Source: Bacteroidota bacterium
GTDB taxonomy: Bacteria > Bacteroidota > Bacteroidia > Bacteroidales > UBA7960
Reading direction: 5' to 3'
Length of the DNA stretch: 64,000 nt
Assembly: GCA_007693555.1 (NCBI GenBank)
Contig: REDJ01000108.1
Location: forward strand, 60,367 to 124,366
Both the position numbers and the translations under genes were made by a program. This document shows positions 42,740-52,311 of this stretch, piece after piece (position 1 is the stretch's first letter; each line of letters opens with the position of its first letter). The notes beneath the pieces are model-generated. The model was not told where the DNA came from and searched no databases. It saw only the letters and a list, made by a program, of their open reading frames with translations.

Positions 42740-43345
42740 TTAAAACCGTTCCTGGTTATCTTTGAGTATATTAAACAGGAACTCCCTGGCCCTGAACAAT
42801 TGAGCCTTTACAGTACCCAACGGCAGGTCAAGCTCTTCGCAGATTTCTTCGTAAGAGTATTCATCAAAATACCTTAACTGAATGAGCTTTTTATAACGTG
42901 GCTTGAGTTTTTCGACAACCTTTCGCATGAGTTCAATTTTTTGTGATTTGATAAGGTTCTCTTCCGGGTCAAGACCTTCAGAAGCCATACTTTTTACATG
43001 GTATGATTCATTTACATCGTCATAATTGTCATTGGCAAGAACATTTTTCTTCTTCTTGCGCATGAAATCAATACAATTATTTGATGCTATTTTAAACAAC
43101 CAGGTGCTGAAGGCATAATCGGGGGTGTATTGCGAAAGGTTTTTGAAAGCCTTGCCAAATGCTTCAAGAGTTAAATCTTCAGCATCATCAACATTTCCTG
43201 TCATTTTTACAAGCATAAAATAAATGGTATCGCGGTAAAGCCCCATGAGCTCAGTAAATGCCATCTGGTTGCCGTGTTCAACAGCTTGCTTTACCAACTC
43301 AAAATCTCTTTGTGCCTTTTCAGTGAGATTGGGGTTTACTTCCAT
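42740..43345 (-). CDS. ECF-type RNA polymerase sigma factor
   Basis: DAEDLTLEAFGKAFKNLSQYTPDYAFSTWLFKIASNNCIDFMRK; YSYEEICEELDLPLGTVKAQLFRARE. Confidence 0.94.
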   Translation of the reverse strand: MEVNPNLTEKAQRDFELVKQAVEHGNQMAFTELMGLYRDTIYFMLVKMTGNVDDAEDLTLEAFGKAFKNLSQYTPDYAFSTWLFKIASNNCIDFMRKKKKNVLANDNYDDVNESYHVKSMASEGLDPEENLIKSQKIELMRKVVEKLKPRYKKLIQLRYFDEYSYEEICEELDLPLGTVKAQLFRAREFLFNILKDNQERF

Positions 43346-44487
43346 TTATTTTTCCTGTAAAATAGATTTGAAATTGCAAAAACAGGGTTTAAAAATGCAA
43401 AAATCACATCAAGTATTGGCGAATATAGAAATAATTTCGCTTCTTTAAGTTTTTTACCTGCATAATAAAAAATCAACAGCTGTGTTAATAACTTTACCAA
43501 AAATACAGCCAATGCAACGTATAAAGATAATGAGGATTGAGCAATTGCCAAAAATACAATCAGTGTAATGTAAAACATAGTATTGGAAAGGGCCAGTAAC
43601 CCCAATCTTAACTTATCACTTATTTTATAATATTTGCCCGTAGAAAGATGCCTCTTCTTCTGCTTAAACCAGCCTGAAAAGGTTCTTTTGGGTTCGGAAA
43701 TGGTAAAGCTTTCCGGATCGATTGCAACTCTTGTATTACGCTTATTGGCTGCCTTGTTTATAAACAGATCATCATCGCCAGAGCTGATTTTATAATGGGA
43801 AGTAAATCCTCCTGATTTAAAAAACAAATCTTTTTTGTAAGCCAGATTTCTGCCCACTCCCATGTAAGGTTTTCCTGCAAGAGCATATCCCAAATATTGC
43901 ATGGCAATAGTAATTGTATCAAATCGAATCAGCTTATCAAGTAAACCTTTAGTTTTACTGTAAGGACCATAACCAAGAACTATCTCTGTCTTTTCATCAA
44001 AGGCAGCCATCATACTTTTAATCCAGTTTCTTCCTGCGGGTTTACAATCTGCATCTGTAAGCAGAATATTTTCGTACCTGGCAGATTTAATACCAACGGC
44101 AAGGGCCAGTTTTTTACCTTCAAAAAAGTTAACATTTTCCCGCAGGTTCACAACTTTGAGATAGTTATATTTTTCACTGAGTGATTTTAATAAAAAATAG
44201 CTTTCGTCTTCTGAAAAGTCATTTACCAAAATAACTTCAAATATAGGATAGTCCTGCTCCAGAATAAGCGGAAGATTCTTTTCCAGGTTGTCATATTCAT
44301 TTCTTGCACAAATAACTACCGATACCGGTTGCTTTAAAGAATCATCCTGTTTAATCTTTTTTTGCGACCCGAAAGCTAAACGGCTGTAATACCACAAATA
44401 ATTAAACAGAATAACAATCGTAAAAAAAATCAGCACAGACAGGCTGATCCACTCATTTTTCTCCAATAATTCAGTATAATTTAACAT
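43336..44487 (-). CDS. Family 2-like glycosyltransferase, membrane anchored
   Basis: PVSVVICARNEYDNLEKNLPLILEQDYPIFEVILVNDFSEDES, LLTDADCKPAG; internal Met at 44487 chosen. Confidence 0.9.
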   Translation of the reverse strand: MLNYTELLEKNEWISLSVLIFFTIVILFNYLWYYSRLAFGSQKKIKQDDSLKQPVSVVICARNEYDNLEKNLPLILEQDYPIFEVILVNDFSEDESYFLLKSLSEKYNYLKVVNLRENVNFFEGKKLALAVGIKSARYENILLTDADCKPAGRNWIKSMMAAFDEKTEIVLGYGPYSKTKGLLDKLIRFDTITIAMQYLGYALAGKPYMGVGRNLAYKKDLFFKSGGFTSHYKISSGDDDLFINKAANKRNTRVAIDPESFTISEPKRTFSGWFKQKKRHLSTGKYYKISDKLRLGLLALSNTMFYITLIVFLAIAQSSLSLYVALAVFLVKLLTQLLIFYYAGKKLKEAKLFLYSPILDVIFAFLNPVFAISNLFYRKNKWK

Positions 44488-44577
44488 ATCAGTTACAGAT
44501 GGTTTGAAAGCTGCAAAATTACCCAATCTTAAGATATATCAACTATCTTTGGAAAATTTTTAAAAACCGGGTATTTC

Positions 44578-45708
44578 ATGCAATTTCAGATTAAACATAA
44601 TGATAAGTCAAGCAACGCAAGAAGCGGAGTAATTATTACTGATCATGGAAAAATACATACCCCGGTTTTTATGCCGGTGGGCACTGCAGGTACAGTAAAA
44701 GCTATACATAACAAAGATTTACTTGAGCAGGTAAAGGCAGAAATAATTCTCGGTAATACTTATCATCTTTATTTACGGCCTGGCCTTGAAATACTTAAAA
44801 AAGCCGGTGGCATTCATAAATTCAATGCCTGGGACAAACCCATACTCACCGACAGTGGTGGTTACCAGGTATATTCACTCGCACATCGCAGAAAAATGAA
44901 TGAAGATGGGGTGGTTTTCCAGTCTCATATTGACGGTTCCAGGCACATGTTTAGCCCCGAAGGTGTAATGGATATTCAGCGTATTATTGGTGGCGACATT
45001 ATAATGGCATTTGATGAATGCACTCCCTATCCATGTGAATATAACTATGCAGAAAGCTCCATGCACCTTACACATCGTTGGCTAAAAAGATGTTGTGAAC
45101 ATTTTGACAATTCAGAAGGTCATTATGGTTACAACCAGACACTTTTCCCTATAGTTCAGGGAAGCGTTTATAAAGATCTTAGAAAACAATCTGCTGAATT
45201 TGTGGCTTCATGTAATCGTGAGGGAAATGCCATTGGAGGACTCTCTGTGGGAGAACCGGCAGATATCATGTATGAAATGACCGAACTGGTGTGCTCCTTT
45301 TTACCCAAAGATAAACCAAGGTATCTCATGGGTGTTGGCACTCCGGTAAATATACTGGAAAGCATTGCTCATGGTATAGATATGTTTGATTGTGTTATGC
45401 CCACAAGAAATGCCCGTAATGGTATGATATTTACCAGTGAGGGGATCTTGAATATGAGAAATAAGAAATGGGAAGATGATTTTTCAGCTATCGATTCTGC
45501 AGGTTACACCTTTGCTGACACAATGTATTCAAAAGGCTATTTACGACATCTGTTTATATCCAATGAAATTCTTGCTTCCATAATTGCAACTATGCATAAT
45601 CTGGGATTTTATATCTGGTTGGTAGACCAGGCAAGGGAGCAGATCAAGAATGGAACTTTTTCAAGCTGGAAGAACAAAATGGTTGGCAAACTATCTAAAA
45701 GGTTATAA
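44578..45708 (+). CDS. tgt: tRNA-guanine transglycosylase
   Basis: HTPVFMPVGTAGTVKAI, ILGNTYHLYLRPGLEIL, DSGGYQVYSLA, GVMPTRNARNG-type motif (DCVMPTRNARNGMIFT). Confidence 0.96.
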   Translation: MQFQIKHNDKSSNARSGVIITDHGKIHTPVFMPVGTAGTVKAIHNKDLLEQVKAEIILGNTYHLYLRPGLEILKKAGGIHKFNAWDKPILTDSGGYQVYSLAHRRKMNEDGVVFQSHIDGSRHMFSPEGVMDIQRIIGGDIIMAFDECTPYPCEYNYAESSMHLTHRWLKRCCEHFDNSEGHYGYNQTLFPIVQGSVYKDLRKQSAEFVASCNREGNAIGGLSVGEPADIMYEMTELVCSFLPKDKPRYLMGVGTPVNILESIAHGIDMFDCVMPTRNARNGMIFTSEGILNMRNKKWEDDFSAIDSAGYTFADTMYSKGYLRHLFISNEILASIIATMHNLGFYIWLVDQAREQIKNGTFSSWKNKMVGKLSKRL

Positions 45709-45849
45709 AATGGCAGTTTACCCTCGAATTGAATGAACACGAAAAGTATTAATTTTACGTTTTGTAAAAACAACAAATAACATTATTGACTGATTCTGCT
45801 GAGAGCATTATTTATATTTTCAGCAACATTTCCATCATAAATATTGCAA

Positions 45850-46932
45850 ATGAATCTGAAAAAACTGGACTGGTATATTATCCGTAAATTTCTTGGAACG
45901 TTCTTTTATGCCATAACATTGATCCTGCTCATAGTAATTATATTTGATTTATCCGAGCGAATAGATAACTTTATTGAAAACCAGGCTCCGCTCAATGAAA
46001 TCCTTTTCGTTTATTATTTGAATTTTATCCCTTATTTTGCCAATCTCTTCAGTCCGCTTTTTACTTTTATTGCGGTTATTTATTTCACTTCACGAATGGC
46101 ATTCAATACTGAAATCATTGCCATTCTCAATGCAGGAATAAGTTTTAAGCGTATGCTTGTTCCTTATTTTATTTCCGCGATTTTTCTTGCTTTTGTTTCA
46201 GTTTATTTATCTAATTTTTTGATTCCGGAGGCAAATCGCAAAAGAATAGAATTTGAGGAACAATACTTTCGCAGACAAAGCCAGTTTCGCGAAAGAAATA
46301 TACACCTTCAAATACGACCTGGAGAATTTGTATATATGGAATCTTTCAATGAGAGAATCAATGTTGGTTATAAATTTACACTTGAAAGAATTTCAGATGG
46401 TCAGCTAACCTTTAAATTATTTGCTGATCGTGCCGAGTGGATTGATAGTATCCAAACATGGTCTTTCAGGAATTATCACTACAGGGAAGTGGATGACTTA
46501 AACGAAAAGCTTAGTCGGGGAAGCAGAATGGATACGATTATACCCTTAACACCTGATGATTTTATTCAAAACTTACGTGAAATTGAAGGGTTAAATTTCA
46601 GGGAGCTACGGGATTTTATTGAAAGTGAAAGACTCAGAGGTTCGGAAAACATAAAGTTTTACCAGGTAGAGAAGCACCGGCGGGTTGCCTTCCCTTTTGC
46701 CACGCTCGTACTTACTGTAATAGGTGTATCTTTATCCAGCAGGAAAGTAAGAGGTGGGCTGGGATTGCATTTGGGTATGGGGCTTACATTAAGTTTTGCA
46801 TTTATATTGTTTATGCAGGTCTCCACAACATTTGCCACCAATGGGAATCTTCCGCCGGCTATTGCAGTCTGGATACCAAATATTATATTTGCTGCTTTGG
46901 GCGCTTATCTCTTAAAAACCGCTCCCAAATAA
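45850..46932 (+). CDS. lptG: LptF/LptG family permease
   Basis: YjgP/YjgQ architecture: LDWYIIRKFLGTFFYAITLILLIVIIFDLSERIDNFI and three C-terminal TM helices. Confidence 0.9.
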   Translation: MNLKKLDWYIIRKFLGTFFYAITLILLIVIIFDLSERIDNFIENQAPLNEILFVYYLNFIPYFANLFSPLFTFIAVIYFTSRMAFNTEIIAILNAGISFKRMLVPYFISAIFLAFVSVYLSNFLIPEANRKRIEFEEQYFRRQSQFRERNIHLQIRPGEFVYMESFNERINVGYKFTLERISDGQLTFKLFADRAEWIDSIQTWSFRNYHYREVDDLNEKLSRGSRMDTIIPLTPDDFIQNLREIEGLNFRELRDFIESERLRGSENIKFYQVEKHRRVAFPFATLVLTVIGVSLSSRKVRGGLGLHLGMGLTLSFAFILFMQVSTTFATNGNLPPAIAVWIPNIIFAALGAYLLKTAPK

Positions 46933-46959
46933 ACCTGAGACATAAATGCATCAAAAAAA

Positions 46960-46979
46960 AAGGCCGCTTTTGCGACCTT
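46960..46979. terminator. Hairpin terminator between convergent lptG and a DUF6132-like gene
   Basis: AAGGCCGC TTTT GCGACCTT with A/T-rich flanks. Confidence 0.65.
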
Positions 46980-46983
46980 GGTT

Positions 46984-47235
46984 TTATTCTTCTTTTTTAG
47001 GTTTGAGAAATATATCCGGCAAAAGATATCCCATGGCGCCACCCCAAATCATTGAAAGATAAGGATTGGATTGTATGGTACATCCACTTTCGCATCCTAT
47101 AAATGTATAGTAAGCAAACCCACCCAAAACTCCGATTAGCGTAAAAGAACCTATGACCCACAAATAATTTTTACGGGAAATATTGCCTACACGGGCCTTT
47201 TTGTCTACATTTTCTGTTCCTGTGTTGTTTTCCAT
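46984..47235 (-). CDS. DUF6132-like small membrane protein
   Basis: Two TM segments around GCESGCTIQSNPYLSMIWGGAMGYLLPDIF. Confidence 0.7.
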   Translation of the reverse strand: MENNTGTENVDKKARVGNISRKNYLWVIGSFTLIGVLGGFAYYTFIGCESGCTIQSNPYLSMIWGGAMGYLLPDIFLKPKKEE

Positions 47236-47287
47236 ACTTGAATTTATTTTACTTAAATAAAGAAATAGTAATCAATTCAATTTACTT

Positions 47288-47647
47288 TCAGGATTGTTTT
47301 ACACCCAAAACGTCTTCGATAGCTTTTTCAAATGCAGCTTTGGGTAAAGCTCCTGCTGCCATTTGAGGCTGGGAATCTTTGGGTACAAACAAAATTGAAG
47401 GAATACTACGAATACCAAATATTGCGCTTAATTCGCGCTCTTTTTCAGTATCTACTTTATAAATATCAACTTTGCCTTCATACTCTTTTGAAAGTTCTTC
47501 CAATACGGGAGCCACCATTTTACATGGTCCGCACCAATCAGCATAAAAGTCAATTATGCAGGGTTTATCGCCTTCAAATTTCCAATCTTTGTTTTTTTCG
47601 AAATCAAAAACCTTTGTTTTGAATGTTTCCAGAGTTAAATTTTCCAT
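47288..47647 (-). CDS. Thioredoxin
   Basis: DFYADWCGPCKMVAPVLEELSKEYEGKVDIYKVDTEKERELSAIFGIRSIPSILF; start at internal Met 47647. Confidence 0.93.
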   Translation of the reverse strand: MENLTLETFKTKVFDFEKNKDWKFEGDKPCIIDFYADWCGPCKMVAPVLEELSKEYEGKVDIYKVDTEKERELSAIFGIRSIPSILFVPKDSQPQMAAGALPKAAFEKAIEDVLGVKQS

Positions 47648-47712
47648 AATGTAATTATAATTGGAAGCAAGTATTTGCCTCCTTTTGTTCAACTTTTAAT
47701 GATTTACGATTT

Positions 47713-48195
47713 TTAGAGATGGTTTTTGATTGCTGCTATCAGGGTTTCTTTTTGCTGAACACCCACAAAACGTTCTACCTGCTTGCCATCCTTATAAATA
47801 ATTAATGTGGGAATGTTTTGTACACGATTCAGACTGGCAGAACGAGGATTATGATCAACATCAAGTTTGGTAATTTTTGCAAACTCGCCTATTTCCTGGG
47901 CTACTTCTTCAATAATGGGATTTTGAATTCTGCAAGGAGGACACCAGACAGCCCAAAAATCAACAAGTGTTACACCTGCGGAAATAGTTTCTTCAAATAT
48001 ATCATCTGTAATGTTTAAAACCATGCTTCCCTCAGGCGATATTTCAGTGAATGTGTTTCCTGCGGTGCCATTGCCCCTGTTAAAGAGCATCATTGTACCA
48101 ATGGCAACTGCTATGACAAGAACTGCAATTTGCATGGGTCTGGTTTTACTCCAGAAATTTTCTTTTTCCTGATTGTTCTGTTGTTTTATGTTCAT
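47713..48195 (-). CDS. Membrane-anchored thioredoxin-like protein (WCPPC)
   Basis: N-terminal TM; VDFWAVWCPPCRIQNPIIEEVAQE...NRVQNIPTLIIYKDGKQVERFVG. Confidence 0.92.
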   Translation of the reverse strand: MNIKQQNNQEKENFWSKTRPMQIAVLVIAVAIGTMMLFNRGNGTAGNTFTEISPEGSMVLNITDDIFEETISAGVTLVDFWAVWCPPCRIQNPIIEEVAQEIGEFAKITKLDVDHNPRSASLNRVQNIPTLIIYKDGKQVERFVGVQQKETLIAAIKNHL

Positions 48196-48507
48196 CTTTT
48201 ATTATGAAATTATTTTGATTAATAAGTGAAATTACAAAAGAAAAATGACTTAATAGTATTTTTGCATTACCTGTTTTTATTTTCCATTACAAAGATATCT
48301 AATTATCTAGATATGTAAAAGTTAATTTTTGTTAGCCACTTTAACAATTCAGTATTTACCCTAATTTTGTGTGTGATAAAAACCAGAACTTTGGATCGTA
48401 CTTTGATAAAAGAATATTTAGGTTGTATTGTTCAATTAAAAACACATTAACCCTGAATAGCTAACAAATAAAACCATTTTACCATAATCACCAAAATTAT
48501 TTTTCAA

Positions 48508-49227
48508 ATGAGAGCCTTTATACTAATTGCATTTATATCACTGAGTTTAAATTTTCATTCCTGTGATGAAGACGGAAATCTGCTTCTGCCAATTCCACTT
48601 ACCGAAGCTGAGGTAGCCCAGGGATTACGTGAAGCTTTGAAAGTAGGAACCAATAATTCTGTTGAGCAAACCAATAAACTTGACGGATATTTTGGAAATC
48701 CTGACATAAAAATTCCCTGGCCACAGGATGCTATGGGAGCTTACAATTATATCAGCAATAACCTATCTGTAATAAAACCCCTTTTAGATGAGGTAGTGCT
48801 CTTAATGAACCGGGGTGCAGAGCAGGCATCCGAAAAAGCCGGACCTATTTTTATAGATGCTATTATGAGCATTACAATTCTTGATGCATGGGAAATATTG
48901 AATGGGGCTGATAATGCTGCTACAATGTATCTGTATCAAACAACTTTCAGCAGTCTTCATACAGAGTTCAAGCCTGATATACATTCAGCCTTGCAAACTG
49001 TGGGGGCAGCAACTGCCTGGAATGAAATAATCAGCGTTTATAATCCTATAGCCAATGTTTTGCCAACGCTCAACCCTCTTAATCCTGATTTGGCTGAGTA
49101 TGCCACTGAAATGGCGCTTGAAGGGTTATTCTTTTTAATAGCCGAAGAAGAATTAAAAATCCGTACCGATCCTTTGGCAAGAATCAATGATATTTTGAAA
49201 AGGGTTTTTGGAACCCTGGATAATTAG
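48508..49227 (+). CDS. DUF4197 lipoprotein
   Basis: LTEAEVAQGLREALKVGTNNSVEQTNKLDGYFGNPDIKIPWPQDA. Confidence 0.9.
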   Translation: MRAFILIAFISLSLNFHSCDEDGNLLLPIPLTEAEVAQGLREALKVGTNNSVEQTNKLDGYFGNPDIKIPWPQDAMGAYNYISNNLSVIKPLLDEVVLLMNRGAEQASEKAGPIFIDAIMSITILDAWEILNGADNAATMYLYQTTFSSLHTEFKPDIHSALQTVGAATAWNEIISVYNPIANVLPTLNPLNPDLAEYATEMALEGLFFLIAEEELKIRTDPLARINDILKRVFGTLDN

Positions 49228-49251
49228 TTTCGCTAATAAGATTAATAAATA

Positions 49252-49282
49252 AAAAAAGCGCAGTTTTATATTGCGCTTTTTT
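49252..49282. terminator. Bidirectional terminator between convergent genes
   Basis: Perfect 11-bp stem AAAAAAGCGCA / TGCGCTTTTTT. Confidence 0.85.
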
Positions 49283-49304
49283 ATATTTGTTTATAATAAA
49301 CATA

Positions 49305-50291
49305 TTATTCGATCCCTGCAAAATGTTTCATAAACTGAACCCGATGAAAAACAACCGGATTATCAGATTTCTTATAACTTAACCTGCCCCTGAAATCTTC
49401 AATTTTTTCAAAGTTGTTTTTCTCCATCCAAAGGCTGAGCTGTTTAACTATAAAAGATATATGGTCAAATCCATGCTTATACAAGGCGCTGCATACCTGC
49501 ACTGCTTTAGCTCCTGCCAATAATTGCTTCACAACACCATAACCATCATGTACCCCTGTGGATGCGCATAAATCAGTCTGTACCCTATCTGCCAGAATAG
49601 CTATCCAACGCAAGGATGTTGATATTTCCTCAGGAGTGCTGTATAAATTGCCCGGTTTTATGGTAAATTTATCAATATCAACATCGGGGTTGTAAAATCT
49701 GTTAAATAATACCATTCCCTGAATGCCTGACCAGGAAAGCTTTTTAACCAATTCTGCAAGCCCTGAGAAATGGTAGGAGATTTTTAATGCGATGGGAATC
49801 TTAACCTGCTTTTTAACCGTTTCAATAATTTCAAAATACAGCTTTTCGTATTCCTGGCCGGGAGTATCAATATCAGCCGGTAAAACAAATACATTCAGTT
49901 CAAGTGCATCTGCTCCGGCTTTTTCAATCTCCTTTGCGAATGCAGGCCACTCATCTGAAGTGACACAATTGATACTTGGTATTACCGGTATTGAAATTTT
50001 ACTTTTAGCATCCTGAATTAATCTCAGGTACTCATCTATTGTTTGAGCTCTCGAATAATTTCTTATGTAGTCATCAGCTTCTGTATAAGCACTTTGCACA
50101 TCATCGTAAGAAAACACCTTTCGAATCTCAAATTTAATTTGCTCTTCAAACAATGATTTCAAAACCACTGCACCGGCTCCTTTATCTTCGACTTTTATGA
50201 GGTTGTCAAGTGTACGGGTTAAACCAGAACTACCTACGATTACAGGGTTTTTGAGAGTTAAGCCCATGTAGTTGGTTGATAAATCAATCAT
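49305..50291 (-). CDS. Dihydroorotate dehydrogenase-like protein
   Basis: MIDLSTNYMGLTLKNPVIVGSSGLT; AGADALELNVFVLPAD; STGVHDGYGVVKQLLAGAKAVQVCSALY. Confidence 0.9.
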   Translation of the reverse strand: MIDLSTNYMGLTLKNPVIVGSSGLTRTLDNLIKVEDKGAGAVVLKSLFEEQIKFEIRKVFSYDDVQSAYTEADDYIRNYSRAQTIDEYLRLIQDAKSKISIPVIPSINCVTSDEWPAFAKEIEKAGADALELNVFVLPADIDTPGQEYEKLYFEIIETVKKQVKIPIALKISYHFSGLAELVKKLSWSGIQGMVLFNRFYNPDVDIDKFTIKPGNLYSTPEEISTSLRWIAILADRVQTDLCASTGVHDGYGVVKQLLAGAKAVQVCSALYKHGFDHISFIVKQLSLWMEKNNFEKIEDFRGRLSYKKSDNPVVFHRVQFMKHFAGIE

Positions 50292-50579
50292 GAGTTTGGA
50301 TTTTGGTTAAAAATAATATTTAGAATGTAAAAAACAGCTTTTGGGAAAATAATTTATTACGATTGACAAACCTACATAAAATTTGAAAATATTGAACATA
50401 TCTTTTCAAAAAAAAATTACACTTAAGTTTAATTCGTAAAAACCTTTAAAAACCGAATTTCACTGAAATACTATAGAATTTATAAATTAACTTTGATGCC
50501 TGTTTTATTCATACTCAAATAACAGAAACTCCTGTTTTCTGCAAGATGCATATAAAACCGGCCAGGAAACCCGAATTGG

Positions 50580-52097
50580 ATGGATACAGTTAAACTCAAG
50601 GGAAAAAACGAAACTCATTTCTCCAAAAAAGCTTTCAGAAGCCTGATGGAGCCTTTACTCGTTATATTTAACAAGGCAATTTCAGAGGTTTTTGAGAATA
50701 AAGAATATTACATTGCTTATAGCATACCTGGTGGGGTATACGGTTATTTTAAGGATTATACTTTGGATGATAACGATGTTTTAAAAATAAGAAATAAGAT
50801 AAAAAATCTTATTTCAGAGAACCTGGACTTCAAGCAGGAAATACTTCCCAATGAGAAATTGCTAAGGTATTTCAATGAAAGCAAACGCTCTGATATTGAG
50901 GAGTTGTTATTGTCTAAACCTGGTGAAATAAATGAAGGACTGCATCTGGCGCATCTAAACGGAAACGGTGAGTTGTTTTTTAATCATGTCAATGAGCATT
51001 ATGATCGCTTGGATAGGTTTCGTTTTTTTCGCTTTAAGAATGGATTTTTCCTGATTGCTGATCCTGATTTTTTTGGAAGGATAATGCCTGAAAGACTCGA
51101 ACTTAGTAAGTATCTGAAAAGATTTGACGAATCAGAAGAAAGTATGAAGCAACTGGGTATTGAAAGTTTTGCCCAGTTAAATGATGTAATTGATAACGGG
51201 CAGCTACCTGAGTTTATAAAAATTTCTGAAGCATATCAGGCAAAAAGGATTGGCAGAATAGCTGATAATATTGTCAGTCATCCTTTAAAACCGCGGATTA
51301 TTTTCCTTTCCGGCCCAACATCTTCGGGTAAAACCACATCGGCCAATCGGCTTGCCATTGAACTGAAAGTCCTGGGTAAAAAAGTTCTCATAATGTCTCT
51401 TGATAATTTCTATTTGCCCCACTCAAGAATACCTTTTGATCCTGATACAGGATTACAAAATTTTGAATTAATTACAGCCCTGGACCTGGAACTGTTTTGC
51501 ACAACCATACATCAACTTCTGGATGGTGAAAGTATACACATGCCCAAATATCATTTTGATGGCAAAGGTGCTGTCCCTGAATTGAATCCAACGCAAATCA
51601 CACAGGATACTTACATCATTGTTGAAGGTATTCATGGCCTTAATCCCGACCTTTGGAAAAACAAACTTGGTATTGATTCTTACAGGTTATATGTTTCGGC
51701 ACTTAATACATTAAACATACATGACCACCTTCCGCTATCCACAAGTGACCACAGGCTTATCAGACGGCTGGTGCGTGATCATCTTTTCAGGGGTTACAGT
51801 TTCAATGAAACCATAAAGCGCTGGCCCGATGTAATGGAAAATGAATACCACAGTATTTTTCCGTTCCAGGAAAGTGCACACGCCATTTTTAATTCTTCTC
51901 TTATTTATGAGATTGCTGTTTTTGCTCACTACGCGCCGGGAATATTAAAAGCTGAACTTGCAGAAAACGAAGTTATCAAAGAAGAGGTAAAAAGGTTAAA
52001 CCGCATATTAAGCCTTTTGAAACCAATTAACCCCAATGACATCCCACCTACCAGCATTCTTAGGGAATTTATAGGGGGAAGCAGTTTTACATATTAA
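50580..52097 (+). CDS. Nucleoside (uridine) kinase family protein
   Basis: IIFLSGPTSSGKTTSANRLAIELKVLGKKVLIMSLDNFYLP; YIIVEGIHGLNPDL; RRLVRDHLFRGYS. Confidence 0.9.
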   Translation: MDTVKLKGKNETHFSKKAFRSLMEPLLVIFNKAISEVFENKEYYIAYSIPGGVYGYFKDYTLDDNDVLKIRNKIKNLISENLDFKQEILPNEKLLRYFNESKRSDIEELLLSKPGEINEGLHLAHLNGNGELFFNHVNEHYDRLDRFRFFRFKNGFFLIADPDFFGRIMPERLELSKYLKRFDESEESMKQLGIESFAQLNDVIDNGQLPEFIKISEAYQAKRIGRIADNIVSHPLKPRIIFLSGPTSSGKTTSANRLAIELKVLGKKVLIMSLDNFYLPHSRIPFDPDTGLQNFELITALDLELFCTTIHQLLDGESIHMPKYHFDGKGAVPELNPTQITQDTYIIVEGIHGLNPDLWKNKLGIDSYRLYVSALNTLNIHDHLPLSTSDHRLIRRLVRDHLFRGYSFNETIKRWPDVMENEYHSIFPFQESAHAIFNSSLIYEIAVFAHYAPGILKAELAENEVIKEEVKRLNRILSLLKPINPNDIPPTSILREFIGGSSFTY

Positions 52098-52311
52098 TCA
52101 ACTTGAAATAATTTAATTACACGTTTGTATAAACTTTTTTATACTTTTGTGCTGGTATTGGAAAAAAACTGGTGAGACTGATATTATTTTCGAATATCAA
52201 ACGTTATTTGAGTTGCAAATTTCAAACCTTTGTAACCTGATGACTTGTTTTACCGTATTACAACTACTATTTAAGCAATCAAGTCAAATCTTCATTTAAA
52301 CAGTAAACAAC

